Position numbers and translations under genes: made by a program
The notes under the pieces: model-generated
The model's database searches: none
The model's input: the letters and a program-made list of their open reading frames with translations, nothing else
What the model was told of the DNA's origin: nothing
Part shown: piece after piece, positions 49,757 to 57,880 of the stretch
Numbering within the stretch: the first letter of the stretch is position 1
How the letters are laid out: the number at the start of each line of letters is the position of its first letter
Origin: Bacillota bacterium
GTDB taxonomy: Bacteria > Bacillota > Bacilli > Paenibacillales > Paenibacillaceae
Assembly: GCA_023386495.1 (NCBI GenBank)
Contig: JAEWJS010000103.1
Span: 1 to 60,086 of the forward strand
Direction: 5' to 3'
DNA length: 60,086 nt

Positions 49757-49999
49757 ATGAAGAAAAATGCGTGGATTCTTACGCTGTTCATCGTGATCGG
49801 CTTATTAGCCGGCGCATTGGCAGCGAGATGGCTCAAAGGGGTAAGCGGCACGGCGTTCCTAACGGATACGGCGCAGCTCATCTGGTCTCCGGCGGCCGAT
49901 CTGCTCGTCTTCAGCTTCGACTTCACGCTTCGCATCGACATTAGCCTGCTAAGCATCGCGGGCGTTATACTTGCCATCTGGCTCTATCGCAAATTGTAG
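49757..49999 (+). CDS. DUF4321-type small membrane protein
   Basis: 80-residue protein with two membrane helices (about 6-26 and 58-77) around a short loop (PAADLLVFSFDFTLRIDIS). The helix-loop-helix pattern and LRIDISLLSIAGVILAIW match DUF4321 proteins of Paenibacillus and Clostridia that sit before maf or mreB. Function unknown; a cell-shape or division link is guessed from the neighbours. ATG 49757 follows GAGGGACGTTGGAAG. A longer frame from 49727 lacks a site. Confidence 0.8.
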   Translation: MKKNAWILTLFIVIGLLAGALAARWLKGVSGTAFLTDTAQLIWSPAADLLVFSFDFTLRIDISLLSIAGVILAIWLYRKL

Positions 50000-50030
50000 C
50001 CGATACGCTGGGAATAGGAGTGAAGGCCGA

Positions 50031-50627
50031 ATGAAGCCGACGCGTCTCATACTCGCTTCTTCATCGCCGAGACGGCAGGAGCTGATCCGATTGCTGGGCC
50101 TTACGGTACCGATCGAGATTCAATCGTCCGATGCGGACGAGACGGTGCCGGCGGATTGGACGCCTGACAGAATCGTCGAGCAGCTCGCGCTTCGCAAGGC
50201 GAATGCCGTTCGGAGCCTTCAGTTGGACGAATCGGCTGCTGCCGTCATATTGGGCGCCGATACGATCGTAGTACAGGACGGACAAGTGCTTGGCAAACCG
50301 CAGGATGCAGCCGACGCCATAGGCATGCTCGAGCGCCTGCAGGGACGGAGCCATGACGTGTACTCCGGAATAGCGTTAGTCGATACGAACGGCCGTGAAC
50401 TGGCCAGGCATGCCGTTACCCGTGTCTATATGAGATCGCTCGATCCCGCGCGGATCGAGCGTTACGTTGCTTCTGGGGAACCGCTGGATAAGGCGGGGGC
50501 TTACGGGATTCAAGGGGCTGCTGCCGCGTTCGTCGAACGCATCGACGGCTGCTATTTCAATGTCGTCGGGCTGCCGGTATCGCTGGCTGCCGACATGCTT
50601 CAACAATTTGGGATGGACACTGTGTGA
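50031..50627 (+). CDS. maf: Maf-family nucleotide pyrophosphatase
   Basis: 198-residue house-cleaning pyrophosphatase acting on dTTP, UTP and modified nucleotides. Marks: LILASSSPRRQELIRLLGL, the base ILGADTIVVQDGQVLGKP, RSHDVYSGIAL, and DKAGAYGIQGAAAAFVERI. TAGGAGTG lies upstream. In B. subtilis Maf affects septation. It follows the DUF4321 gene by 31 bases and precedes radC by 46. Confidence 0.96.
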   Translation: MKPTRLILASSSPRRQELIRLLGLTVPIEIQSSDADETVPADWTPDRIVEQLALRKANAVRSLQLDESAAAVILGADTIVVQDGQVLGKPQDAADAIGMLERLQGRSHDVYSGIALVDTNGRELARHAVTRVYMRSLDPARIERYVASGEPLDKAGAYGIQGAAAAFVERIDGCYFNVVGLPVSLAADMLQQFGMDTV

Positions 50628-50673
50628 CGCTCGCATGATCGTTGTCCACCGTTCACGAAAGGCAGGCTCGATT

Positions 50674-51363
50674 ATGGACGCGCAATCCTATGTACTGCGC
50701 GACGTCCCGCTCGAAGACCGACCAAGAGAACGCATGATGACGTACGGGGCCGACGCGCTAAGCCACGCAGAACTGCTGGCCATCCTGCTGCGCACGGGGA
50801 CGCGGAACGAATCCGCGATTCTGCTCGCTTCGCGGCTGCTTAAGGAGAGCGGCAGCCTTCGCAATCTGGTAGACATGAGCATTGAGGAGCTGACCGCAAT
50901 CCGCGGGATCGGTCCGGCCAAGGCGATTCAGCTGCGGGCCGGCATCGAGCTCGGCCGCCGCCTGGCGGGCAGCAGGTCCGAGGACGCGGTCACGATCCGC
51001 AAGCCGCAGGATGCTGCGGAACTTTTCATGGAAGAGCTTCGTTATTTGAAGAGGGAGCACTTTGTCTGCCTGTTCTTGAACACGAAGAACCATGTCATCG
51101 GACGTGAGACGCTGTCCGTCGGCACGCTGAACGCTTCGCTGGTGCACCCGCGGGAAGTGTTCCGCGCCGCCATCAAGCGAGGCAGCGCTTCGATCGTCTG
51201 CTTGCACAATCACCCAAGCGGCGATCCGACGCCGAGTCCCGAGGATATCGGCCTGACGAAGCGGTTATGCGAGGCGGGCAGCTTGGTCGGCATCGAAATT
51301 CTCGATCATATCGTGATCGGTGATGGTCGGTTCGTCAGCCTCAAAGAACAAGCCCTCATGTAG
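50674..51363 (+). CDS. radC: RadC-family JAB/MPN domain protein
   Basis: 229-residue protein. An N-terminal helix-hairpin-helix (ELTAIRGIGPAKAIQLRAG) is followed by a JAMM domain with the metal motif HNHPSGDPTPSPED. RadC is conserved widely but its activity is not settled. ATG 50674 (MDAQSYVLRDVP) is chosen; ATG 50635 is in frame but has no site. In other Bacillales mreB follows radC; here three tandem structured repeats and unrelated genes follow. Confidence 0.95.
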   Translation: MDAQSYVLRDVPLEDRPRERMMTYGADALSHAELLAILLRTGTRNESAILLASRLLKESGSLRNLVDMSIEELTAIRGIGPAKAIQLRAGIELGRRLAGSRSEDAVTIRKPQDAAELFMEELRYLKREHFVCLFLNTKNHVIGRETLSVGTLNASLVHPREVFRAAIKRGSASIVCLHNHPSGDPTPSPEDIGLTKRLCEAGSLVGIEILDHIVIGDGRFVSLKEQALM

Positions 51364-51369
51364 GGTCGC

Positions 51370-51508
51370 TTGTTATCGCGGAGTTGATGCTTCGGAGCGT
51401 ATTCGACGTCGAATCTTGAACGCTAGCGAAACTTCCGGTGCTCATGTAGCTTAGACTACACTCCGCTCCTCATTTTCTACCATCGTCCAACCTTCTCGGT
51501 GCTGACAA
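51370..51508 (-). repeat. structured repeat, copy 3
   Basis: Third copy, minus strand, starting seven bases after the radC stop. Ends TTGT/ACAA; helix segments TTGGACG, TGGT, GAAAAT pair with AGTTTC, GCTA, CGTTCAA; apical TGTAG/CTACA. Beyond TTGT/ACAA its outer arms do not pair. Confidence 0.8.
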
Positions 51509-51524
51509 CTGAACATGGATCGGT

Positions 51525-51663
51525 TTGTGATCGCGATGCTTTTTCTTCGAAGCGTATTCGACTGCGAATCTTGAACGCTGGCGCGCTTTCCGGTGCTCAC
51601 GTAGGTCTGCCTACGCTCCGCTCCTCAATTGCTACCATCATCCAACCTTCTTGGCGCTGACAA
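51525..51663 (-). repeat. structured repeat, copy 4
   Basis: Fourth copy, minus strand. The apical hairpin is CGTAG/CTACG (51600-51615) where other copies have TGTAG/CTACA, a two-sided compensatory change. Helix GCAATT as in copy 2, but its partner is AAGCGC, so this copy is partly decayed there. Outer arms CGGTT/AACCG. Confidence 0.8.
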
Positions 51664-51672
51664 CCGGGTCGG

Positions 51673-51810
51673 TTGTGATCGCGATGTATATGCTATGAAG
51701 CCTACTCGACATCGAATCTTGAACGTTGGCGAAACTTCCGGTGCTCATGTAGCTTAGACTACACTGCGCTCCTCATTTTCTACCATCGTCCAACTTCTTG
51801 GCGCTGACAG
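51673..51810 (-). repeat. structured repeat, copy 5
   Basis: Fifth copy, minus strand. Outer arms CGGTTGT (51670-51676) and ACAGCCG (51807-51813) pair with one G-U. One base is missing in the AGAAGG segment. Copies 3, 4 and 5 start 155 and 148 bases apart. From 51814 to 51972 I see no gene or clear promoter. Confidence 0.8.
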
Positions 51811-51972
51811 CCGGACATTACGAATCTGCGATTAATATCGCATACTAACTAATTGTGAACGGATTTTGTTGCCAATTGTGCGGGTATCCCCTTACGTCTG
51901 GGCATGATAGAATCGGACGGAAGACCCGATATCGTTCGAAGTTGAAATACATAGCCGAGAGGAGTCAATACA

Positions 51973-54927
51973 ATGCCCGCTTCGAAGTACCCTTTCCAGA
52001 ATCCCGATCTTCCGCTGGAGACACGCGTGAACGATCTGGTTAACCGCTTCACCCTCGAAGAGAAAATCGATCTTATGCCGCAATACCAAACCGAGATTCC
52101 CCGCTTGGGCGTTGCCAAATATAAGCACGGCACAGAAGCCGCCCACGGCGTTGCCTGGCTCGGACAAGCTACGACCTTCCCGCAGCCGATCGGCCTGGCC
52201 TGCACGTGGGATACCGAGCTGCTCGCGCGCGTCGGCAGCGTGATCGGCGACGAAGCGCGCGGCTTCTTCCGTCGCGACCCTGCCATCAACGGCTTGACGC
52301 TATGGGCGCCGACCGTCGATATGGAGCGCGATCCGCGCTGGGGCCGCACCGAGGAAGCGTATGGCGAGGATCCTCATCTGGTCGGCAAGCTCGCAAGCGC
52401 ACTCATCCGCGGCATGCAGGGGCCAGACCCGTTCTACCTGAAGGCAGTCGCATCGCTGAAGCATTTCATCGGCAACAACAACGAGGTCGGACGTGCTGAC
52501 AGCTCCGTAAGCATCGACCCCCGCAATATGCGCGAATATTACTTGAAGGCGTTCGAGCTGCCGTTCAAGGAAGGCGGCGCGCAGTCGATGATGACGTCGT
52601 ACAACGCCGTGAACGGCGTGCCTGCTAACCTCAACCCGGACGTCAATCGCGTCGTCAAGCAGGAATGGGGCATGAGCGGCTTCGTCGTCAGCGATGCCTG
52701 GGATGTGTCGGGCACGATGCGCGACCATGGCTACATGGAGACGCATAAGGAAGGTGTCGCGGCTTCGATCAAGGCCGGCATCGACAGCTTGACCGATGAT
52801 GCCGAGCTCATGAAGCAATCGATCCGCGAAGCGTTGGCGGACGGGCTGCTCACGGAGAACGATCTGGACGTCGCGCTCCGCAATACGTTCCGCGTTCGGT
52901 TCCGCTTGGGCGAATTCGACCCCGCAGACCGCAATCCGTACGCGAGCATCGACGAATCGATCATCTTGCGTCCGGAGCATGAGGCGTTATCGCTCGAAAC
53001 TTCGCGCAAGAGCATCGTGCTCTTGAAGAACGAAGGCAATCTGCTGCCGCTGGCTGCGGACAAGCTGCGCAAGGTCGCCGTTATCGGGCCGCTTGCAGGC
53101 ACTGTCTACCGCGATTGGTATAGCGGCTCTCTCCCTTACGCCGTGACGCCGCTGCAAGGGATCGTGGAGAAGTTGACCGGCGAAGGGCTTGCGCACGGCG
53201 CAACGGATGTGTCCCCAGCTGCCGCTGGCGACCGCGTCGCATTCGCGAACGGCTCGGACCGCGTGAAGCTGAAGTCGCAGACCAACGGCCGTTATGTCCG
53301 CATTGCAGACGCAGAGGATCGCGCACCGCTTGCGGCGGATGCCGCGGATTCCGCTCAAGCAGACGTCTTCGCGACGACGGATTGGGGCTGGGACAGCCAC
53401 ACGATCATCGCGGAGAAGAACGGTCGTTACTTGACGACGGATGACCGGATCGTGACCGCTTCCTCAACGCAGATCTGGGAATGGTTCACGAAGGAAGTAT
53501 TCCTCGTTCGTCCGGACGCAGCATCCAGCGGCGAGGCAGCCACGATCGCCACCTGGAAGGGCCAGCCGGTTACCGTGAATGCGGCAGGCGAGCTTGTCGT
53601 CGGCAGCGGCGACGCAGCCGTAACGGCTAACGAAATCAACGTATCCGGCGCAGCCAGCCTTGAGGACACGGCTATCGATGCTGGCGCCGAGCGATTCGCG
53701 GTGGAGAAAGTAACGGACGGCGTACAGGAAGCCGTGCAAGCCGCACGTGACGCGGATGCAGCCATTGTGTTCGTCGGCAACCATCCGCTCATTAACGGCA
53801 AAGAGACGGTTGACCGTCCGGACATTACGCTCGCCGAGTCGCAAGAACGCCTGATCCGGGAAGTGCATGCCGCGAATCCGAACACGATCGTCGTCATCGT
53901 CGGCAGCTATCCGCATGCCGCGAATTGGACGAACGCGAACGTGCCGGCGATTCTGTATACCTCCCACTCCGGCCAGGAGCTTGGCCGCTCGGTGGCGGAT
54001 GTATTGTTCGGCACGTATAACCCTGCGGGACGCTTGAACATGACGTGGTACAGGTCGGTCGATCAGCTGCCGGACTTCATGGAATACGACATTCGCAAAG
54101 GTAAGCTGACCTATCAGTATTTCGAAGGCGAAGCGCTGTACCCGTTCGGGCACGGTCTCTCCTACTCGACCTTCAGCTACGGCGGATTGTCGCTGGGCGA
54201 AGCGACCGTCAGCAAAGGCGGACGCGTATCGATCAGCTGTACCGTCAAGAATACAAGCAGTGTCTACGGCGAAGAAGTCGTTCAGCTCTATGTGCGCGTG
54301 AACGGCTCGCGCGCCAAGCGGCCGCTCAGGCAGCTGCAGGGCTTCCGCAGGATCGGTCTCGCAGCCGGGCAATCGGAAGTCGTGACGTTCGATCTCGCGG
54401 CGGACGATCTGCGCATCTGGGACGTCACCCGCGACCGATACTGTCTCGAGAAGGGCGATTGCACGGTCATGATCGGCTCCTCCTCCGAGCAGATTAACCT
54501 GACCGGTACGATCGCGGTCGACGGCGAGACGATCCCGCCGCGTGACCTCCGGCAGGTCACCCGTGCCGTGAATTACGACGACTATGTAGGCGTAATCGTG
54601 GACGAATGCACCGAAGGCGGCGACAGCATCGCATCGACGGCACCAGGTGCCGGTCAAGTAGCCGCTTGGATTCGCTTCGATGATGCGACGCTGGACAGCG
54701 GCATGCGCTTCATGGAGCTGCGTGCATGCAGCGTACAAGGCGCGACGCTCGAAGTAAGGCTCGATTCGCCTGACGGCGCGCTAGCCGGCACCTGCGAGAT
54801 CGCTGCCGGGGGAAGACAGCAGTGGCAGAGCTTCACCTGCGCCGTCGACATGGTCGAAGGCCGGCACAGCGTCTACCTCGTGCTTCGCGGCGCAGCGAAC
54901 GTCAGCCGGTTCCGCTTTGGCGGCTAA
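51973..54927 (+). CDS. GH3 family beta-glycosidase with inserted beta-trefoil-like domain
   Basis: 984-residue glycoside hydrolase, no signal peptide, so intracellular. The (beta/alpha)8 domain covers about 20-330; the nucleophile is Asp241 in GFVVSDAWD. The second domain is interrupted at about 415-600 by a beta-trefoil/fascin-like insert (VKLKSQTNGRYVRIAD, IIAEKNGRYLTTDD). The acid/base is probably Glu611 in INGKETVDRPD. An FnIII-like domain follows (about 740-840), then a C-terminal jelly-roll of the CBM6 kind (ends RFRFGG). Substrate likely xylo- or gluco-oligosaccharides; the GH31 neighbour suggests xyloglucan breakdown. GAGAGGAG precedes the ATG. Confidence 0.93.
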   Translation: MPASKYPFQNPDLPLETRVNDLVNRFTLEEKIDLMPQYQTEIPRLGVAKYKHGTEAAHGVAWLGQATTFPQPIGLACTWDTELLARVGSVIGDEARGFFRRDPAINGLTLWAPTVDMERDPRWGRTEEAYGEDPHLVGKLASALIRGMQGPDPFYLKAVASLKHFIGNNNEVGRADSSVSIDPRNMREYYLKAFELPFKEGGAQSMMTSYNAVNGVPANLNPDVNRVVKQEWGMSGFVVSDAWDVSGTMRDHGYMETHKEGVAASIKAGIDSLTDDAELMKQSIREALADGLLTENDLDVALRNTFRVRFRLGEFDPADRNPYASIDESIILRPEHEALSLETSRKSIVLLKNEGNLLPLAADKLRKVAVIGPLAGTVYRDWYSGSLPYAVTPLQGIVEKLTGEGLAHGATDVSPAAAGDRVAFANGSDRVKLKSQTNGRYVRIADAEDRAPLAADAADSAQADVFATTDWGWDSHTIIAEKNGRYLTTDDRIVTASSTQIWEWFTKEVFLVRPDAASSGEAATIATWKGQPVTVNAAGELVVGSGDAAVTANEINVSGAASLEDTAIDAGAERFAVEKVTDGVQEAVQAARDADAAIVFVGNHPLINGKETVDRPDITLAESQERLIREVHAANPNTIVVIVGSYPHAANWTNANVPAILYTSHSGQELGRSVADVLFGTYNPAGRLNMTWYRSVDQLPDFMEYDIRKGKLTYQYFEGEALYPFGHGLSYSTFSYGGLSLGEATVSKGGRVSISCTVKNTSSVYGEEVVQLYVRVNGSRAKRPLRQLQGFRRIGLAAGQSEVVTFDLAADDLRIWDVTRDRYCLEKGDCTVMIGSSSEQINLTGTIAVDGETIPPRDLRQVTRAVNYDDYVGVIVDECTEGGDSIASTAPGAGQVAAWIRFDDATLDSGMRFMELRACSVQGATLEVRLDSPDGALAGTCEIAAGGRQQWQSFTCAVDMVEGRHSVYLVLRGAANVSRFRFGG

Positions 54928-54949
54928 CGCGTAACTCTAACAAGATAAC

Positions 54950-54992
54950 GGTCGTTCAAGTGCTGCATGAAGCACTCGAACGACCTTTTTAT
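54950..54992 (+). terminator. intrinsic terminator of the GH3 gene
   Basis: GGTCGTTC (54950-54957) pairs with GAACGACC (54978-54985), inner AGTGCT/AGCACT, then five Ts. Confidence 0.93.
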
Positions 54993-55075
54993 TATGCAGC
55001 ACTAAACGAATGGTCGGCTGTTGCACCAAGCAGCTAACAGCAAGAAGCCCCCGCTGCACTGATGCCGGCGGGTTC

Positions 55076-55247
55076 TGTACGATTTATCGTACATATCCTA
55101 GCCGTTCGGGTCCAAATTAGACGATTTATACGATATTTCGTACACATTCGAGCTATTCTGCCCAAGGTGCCAGCTTTTGTACGATTTATCGTACACAATC
55201 GGCATTTCAGGCCTTGAAGCGGTAATTTTATACGAATTATCGTATAA
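55076..55247. repeat. four 51-bp tandem units, each with an 18-bp palindrome
   Basis: T(G/A)TACGA...TCGTA(C/T)A dyads begin at 55076, 55127, 55178 and 55229, exactly 51 bases apart. Units 1 and 3 read TGTACGAT-TT-ATCGTACA. The 33-base parts between are diverged but related (GC..TTC.GG.CC pattern). It lies between the 3' ends of the convergent GH3 and GH31 genes. From 55250 to 55400 I see nothing. Confidence 0.85.
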
Positions 55248-55400
55248 ACCCTTCCAGCAGGTCCCCAAGGGGAACTGCTGGGGTCCAGCCCAACGCTCCC
55301 CCCAACGGCGGCGCAACGTCCGAACTCCATTTCTCACATTAGCCGCTTCCTTTCCCCCACCGTTCCAATCATATCCGTGCCCCCGCCCACACAAACAGAA

Positions 55401-55435
55401 GACTGCCCCCTTCGTCTGCGACGAAGGGAACAGTC
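55401..55435 (-). terminator. terminator of the GH31 gene
   Basis: GACTG plus CCCTTCGTC pairs with GACGAAGGG plus CAGTC, loop TGC. Confidence 0.75.
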
Positions 55436-55452
55436 TCCACTCCCTATTCCTA

Positions 55453-57771
55453 TTACAGCTGAATCGCGATGCGCTTCGCACCGGCTGCCGGCGTAATCTC
55501 GACGCCTTCCGCCGTGTTCACGGCGCTGCCGCCATCGACCGATGCCACGTTCTCGATCCCGCGAAGCACGAGCGTCCACGGCTTGCCTGCACCGTCAGCG
55601 TTCAGTTCGATCGTGCTGCCGCTGCGGGCAGCCGTTACGTTCAGCTCCACCGAGCTGCCATCCAAGCTGTAGACGCTAGTCGCTGCCGACTTGCCGTCTT
55701 CCAGCTCATACAGATGCAGCGTCACATTGTCCGCAAAATCATAATCCGGACGCTGATTGTCCTTGCCGATCGCGATCAGCGAGTTCGGACGAACGAGCAG
55801 CGGAAGCGTCATGTAGCTGTGCTTCTCTTCATGCCATTTGCCGCCGATGACCGTGTCGCCCGTCAGCAGATTCGTCCAGCGGCCTTCCGGCACATAGTAC
55901 TTGACCGTACCGCGCTCGTTGAAGATCGGCGCCACCAAGAGACGATCGCCGAGCATGTATTGGCGATCCAAGTAATGCGTCGTCGGATCTTCCGGGAATT
56001 CCAGCACCATCGCACGCATCATCGGAATGCCGCGTTCCTTCGCTTCGACCGCATAGCTGAACAGATGCGGCATGAGCGCGCTTTTCAGCTCCGTGTAATG
56101 GCGGAGGACATCAACCGATTCCTCGTCGAACAGCCAAGGCACGCGGTACGATGTGCTGCCGTGCAGGCGGCTGTGCGAGGATAGCAAGCCGAATTGAACC
56201 CAGCGCTTGTAGATGTCGGCCGGCGCCGTCTGCTCGAAGCCGCTGATGTCATGGCTCCAGAAGCCGAAGCCTGACAAGCCTAACGACAAGCCGCCGCGCA
56301 GCGATTCCGCCATCGAGTCGTACGTCGCCGAGCAATCGCCGCCCCAGTGTACGGGATACATCTGGCCGCCGGCCGTCGCCGAACGGGCGAACAGCATGGC
56401 TTCTCCGGTGCCGCGATGCTCTTCGAGCAGCTCGAATACGGCTTTATTATAGAGATGCGTATAGTAATTGTGCATTTTCTGCGGATCGGAGCCGTCGAAC
56501 CAGACGACATCGGTCGGAATGCGCTCGCCGAAGTCCGTCTTGAAGCAGTCGACGCCCATATCGAGCAACCGCTTCAGATGAGCTTTGTACCAATTGACGG
56601 CATCCGGGTTCGTGAAGTCGACCAGACCCATGCCCGCCTGCCACAGATCCCACTGCCAGACATCCCCGTTCGCTTTTTTGACCAGATAGCCCTTCTCCAT
56701 GCCTTCCTTGAACAGCTTCGACTTCTGCGCGATGTAGGAGTTGATCCAGACGCAGACGCGCAGTCCGCGATCCTTCAGGCGGCGCAGCATCCCTTCCGGA
56801 TCGGGGAACATCGCCGGATCCCACTCGAAGTCGGTCCATTGGTATTCTTTCATCCAGAAGCAGTCATAGTGGAATACGTGCAGCGGAATGTTGCGCTCCG
56901 CCATGCCGTCGATGAAGCTGTTGCAGGTCGCTTCGTCATAGTCCGTCGTGAACGACGTCGTCAGCCACAGGCCGAACGACCATGCCGGCGGCAAAGCCGG
57001 TCTGCCGGTCAGCTTCGTATAGTTATCCAACACATCCTTAAGCGTCTCGCCGCCGACGATGAAATACTCGAGCGACTCGCCTTCCACGCTGAAACCGACC
57101 TTCGAGACGATCTCGGAAGCGACCTCGAACGATACGCGCTCCGGGTGGTTGACGAATACGCCGTAGCCTTCGCTCGACAGATAGAACGGAACGTTCTTAT
57201 AGGCCTGCTCGCTGGCCGTGCCGCCGTCTTCGTTCCACGTGTCGACGACTTGTCCGTTCTTGATGAACGGCGTGAAGCGCTCGCCGAGCCCGTAGATCTG
57301 TTCGCCGACGCCGCAATCCAGCATCTCGCGCCAGTATGGCTTGCCGCGGTCTTGAATATAGCCCGCGCCTTTATTCGCTGTACCGGTCAGCCTGCGATCA
57401 CCGTAGAAGAAGTCCAGACCCCAAGCCGGTCTGTGAATATGCGCCTTCAGCTTGCCGCTCGTCAGGGATACATACTCGTCCGTCTGCGCGATCGTGACAG
57501 GATGCTTCGTATCCTGTGCCACCTGGAATTCCGGACCGCTGTTCTTCACGCCTGCATGATGAATCCATTTGACGCGGATGACATCCTGGATCGGCGAGCT
57601 GATCTCTGCCGTCAGGAGCGTAGCGTTGAGCGTATCGCCTTTCGTGCGGACGAATTTCGTTGCCGAGTAGACCGATACCTCGTTAGCGCTTACATTGACG
57701 TCTCTTACTTCCGTGGGATAGGAGATCTCCACACCTTTACGCATCATCCAATAGCCGTCGGTAAACTTCAT
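55453..57771 (-). CDS. yicI: GH31 alpha-xylosidase (YicI-like)
   Basis: 772-residue glycoside hydrolase, the same length as E. coli YicI, which removes alpha-xylose from xyloglucan fragments. Nucleophile Asp413 in CFKTDFGERIP; acid/base Asp479 in HWGGDCSATYDSM. N-domain marks: QIYGLGERFTPF, YKNVPFYLSSEGYGVFVNHP; also HVFHYDCFWMKEYQWTDFEW. No signal peptide. The ATG at 57771 has GGAGGG upstream; 15 residues of in-frame extension are rejected. It is divergent from the AraC regulator, which probably controls it. Confidence 0.94.
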   Translation of the reverse strand: MKFTDGYWMMRKGVEISYPTEVRDVNVSANEVSVYSATKFVRTKGDTLNATLLTAEISSPIQDVIRVKWIHHAGVKNSGPEFQVAQDTKHPVTIAQTDEYVSLTSGKLKAHIHRPAWGLDFFYGDRRLTGTANKGAGYIQDRGKPYWREMLDCGVGEQIYGLGERFTPFIKNGQVVDTWNEDGGTASEQAYKNVPFYLSSEGYGVFVNHPERVSFEVASEIVSKVGFSVEGESLEYFIVGGETLKDVLDNYTKLTGRPALPPAWSFGLWLTTSFTTDYDEATCNSFIDGMAERNIPLHVFHYDCFWMKEYQWTDFEWDPAMFPDPEGMLRRLKDRGLRVCVWINSYIAQKSKLFKEGMEKGYLVKKANGDVWQWDLWQAGMGLVDFTNPDAVNWYKAHLKRLLDMGVDCFKTDFGERIPTDVVWFDGSDPQKMHNYYTHLYNKAVFELLEEHRGTGEAMLFARSATAGGQMYPVHWGGDCSATYDSMAESLRGGLSLGLSGFGFWSHDISGFEQTAPADIYKRWVQFGLLSSHSRLHGSTSYRVPWLFDEESVDVLRHYTELKSALMPHLFSYAVEAKERGIPMMRAMVLEFPEDPTTHYLDRQYMLGDRLLVAPIFNERGTVKYYVPEGRWTNLLTGDTVIGGKWHEEKHSYMTLPLLVRPNSLIAIGKDNQRPDYDFADNVTLHLYELEDGKSAATSVYSLDGSSVELNVTAARSGSTIELNADGAGKPWTLVLRGIENVASVDGGSAVNTAEGVEITPAAGAKRIAIQL

Positions 57772-57880
57772 TTGCGATCCCTCCGTTTCATCTACTATAA
57801 TAATATTGTCTTCCAATACACTTTTCCGTACGTATTTTGTCCGATTCTATTACGATTTTGACATTGGAGCGCGATTTTCG

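Noticed and set aside
51370..51810. Repeats as remnants of a transposase-bearing IS
   Set aside because: No reading frame, and the conserved parts are paired segments spread along the whole element rather than terminal repeats only. A non-autonomous mobile origin remains possible.
55076..55247. CRISPR-like array (18-bp palindromic repeats, 33-bp spacers)
   Set aside because: The repeats vary between units and the spacers are related to one another, so these are diverged 51-bp tandem repeats. No cas genes nearby.
55034..55330. 98-codon minus-strand reading frame with 17-residue repeats
   Set aside because: It exists because 51 bp is a multiple of three; no ribosome site and no recognisable protein.
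56347..57861. 504-codon plus-strand frame (and 55177-56184)
   Set aside because: Antisense shadows of the GH31 gene; composition and lack of motifs show no real protein.
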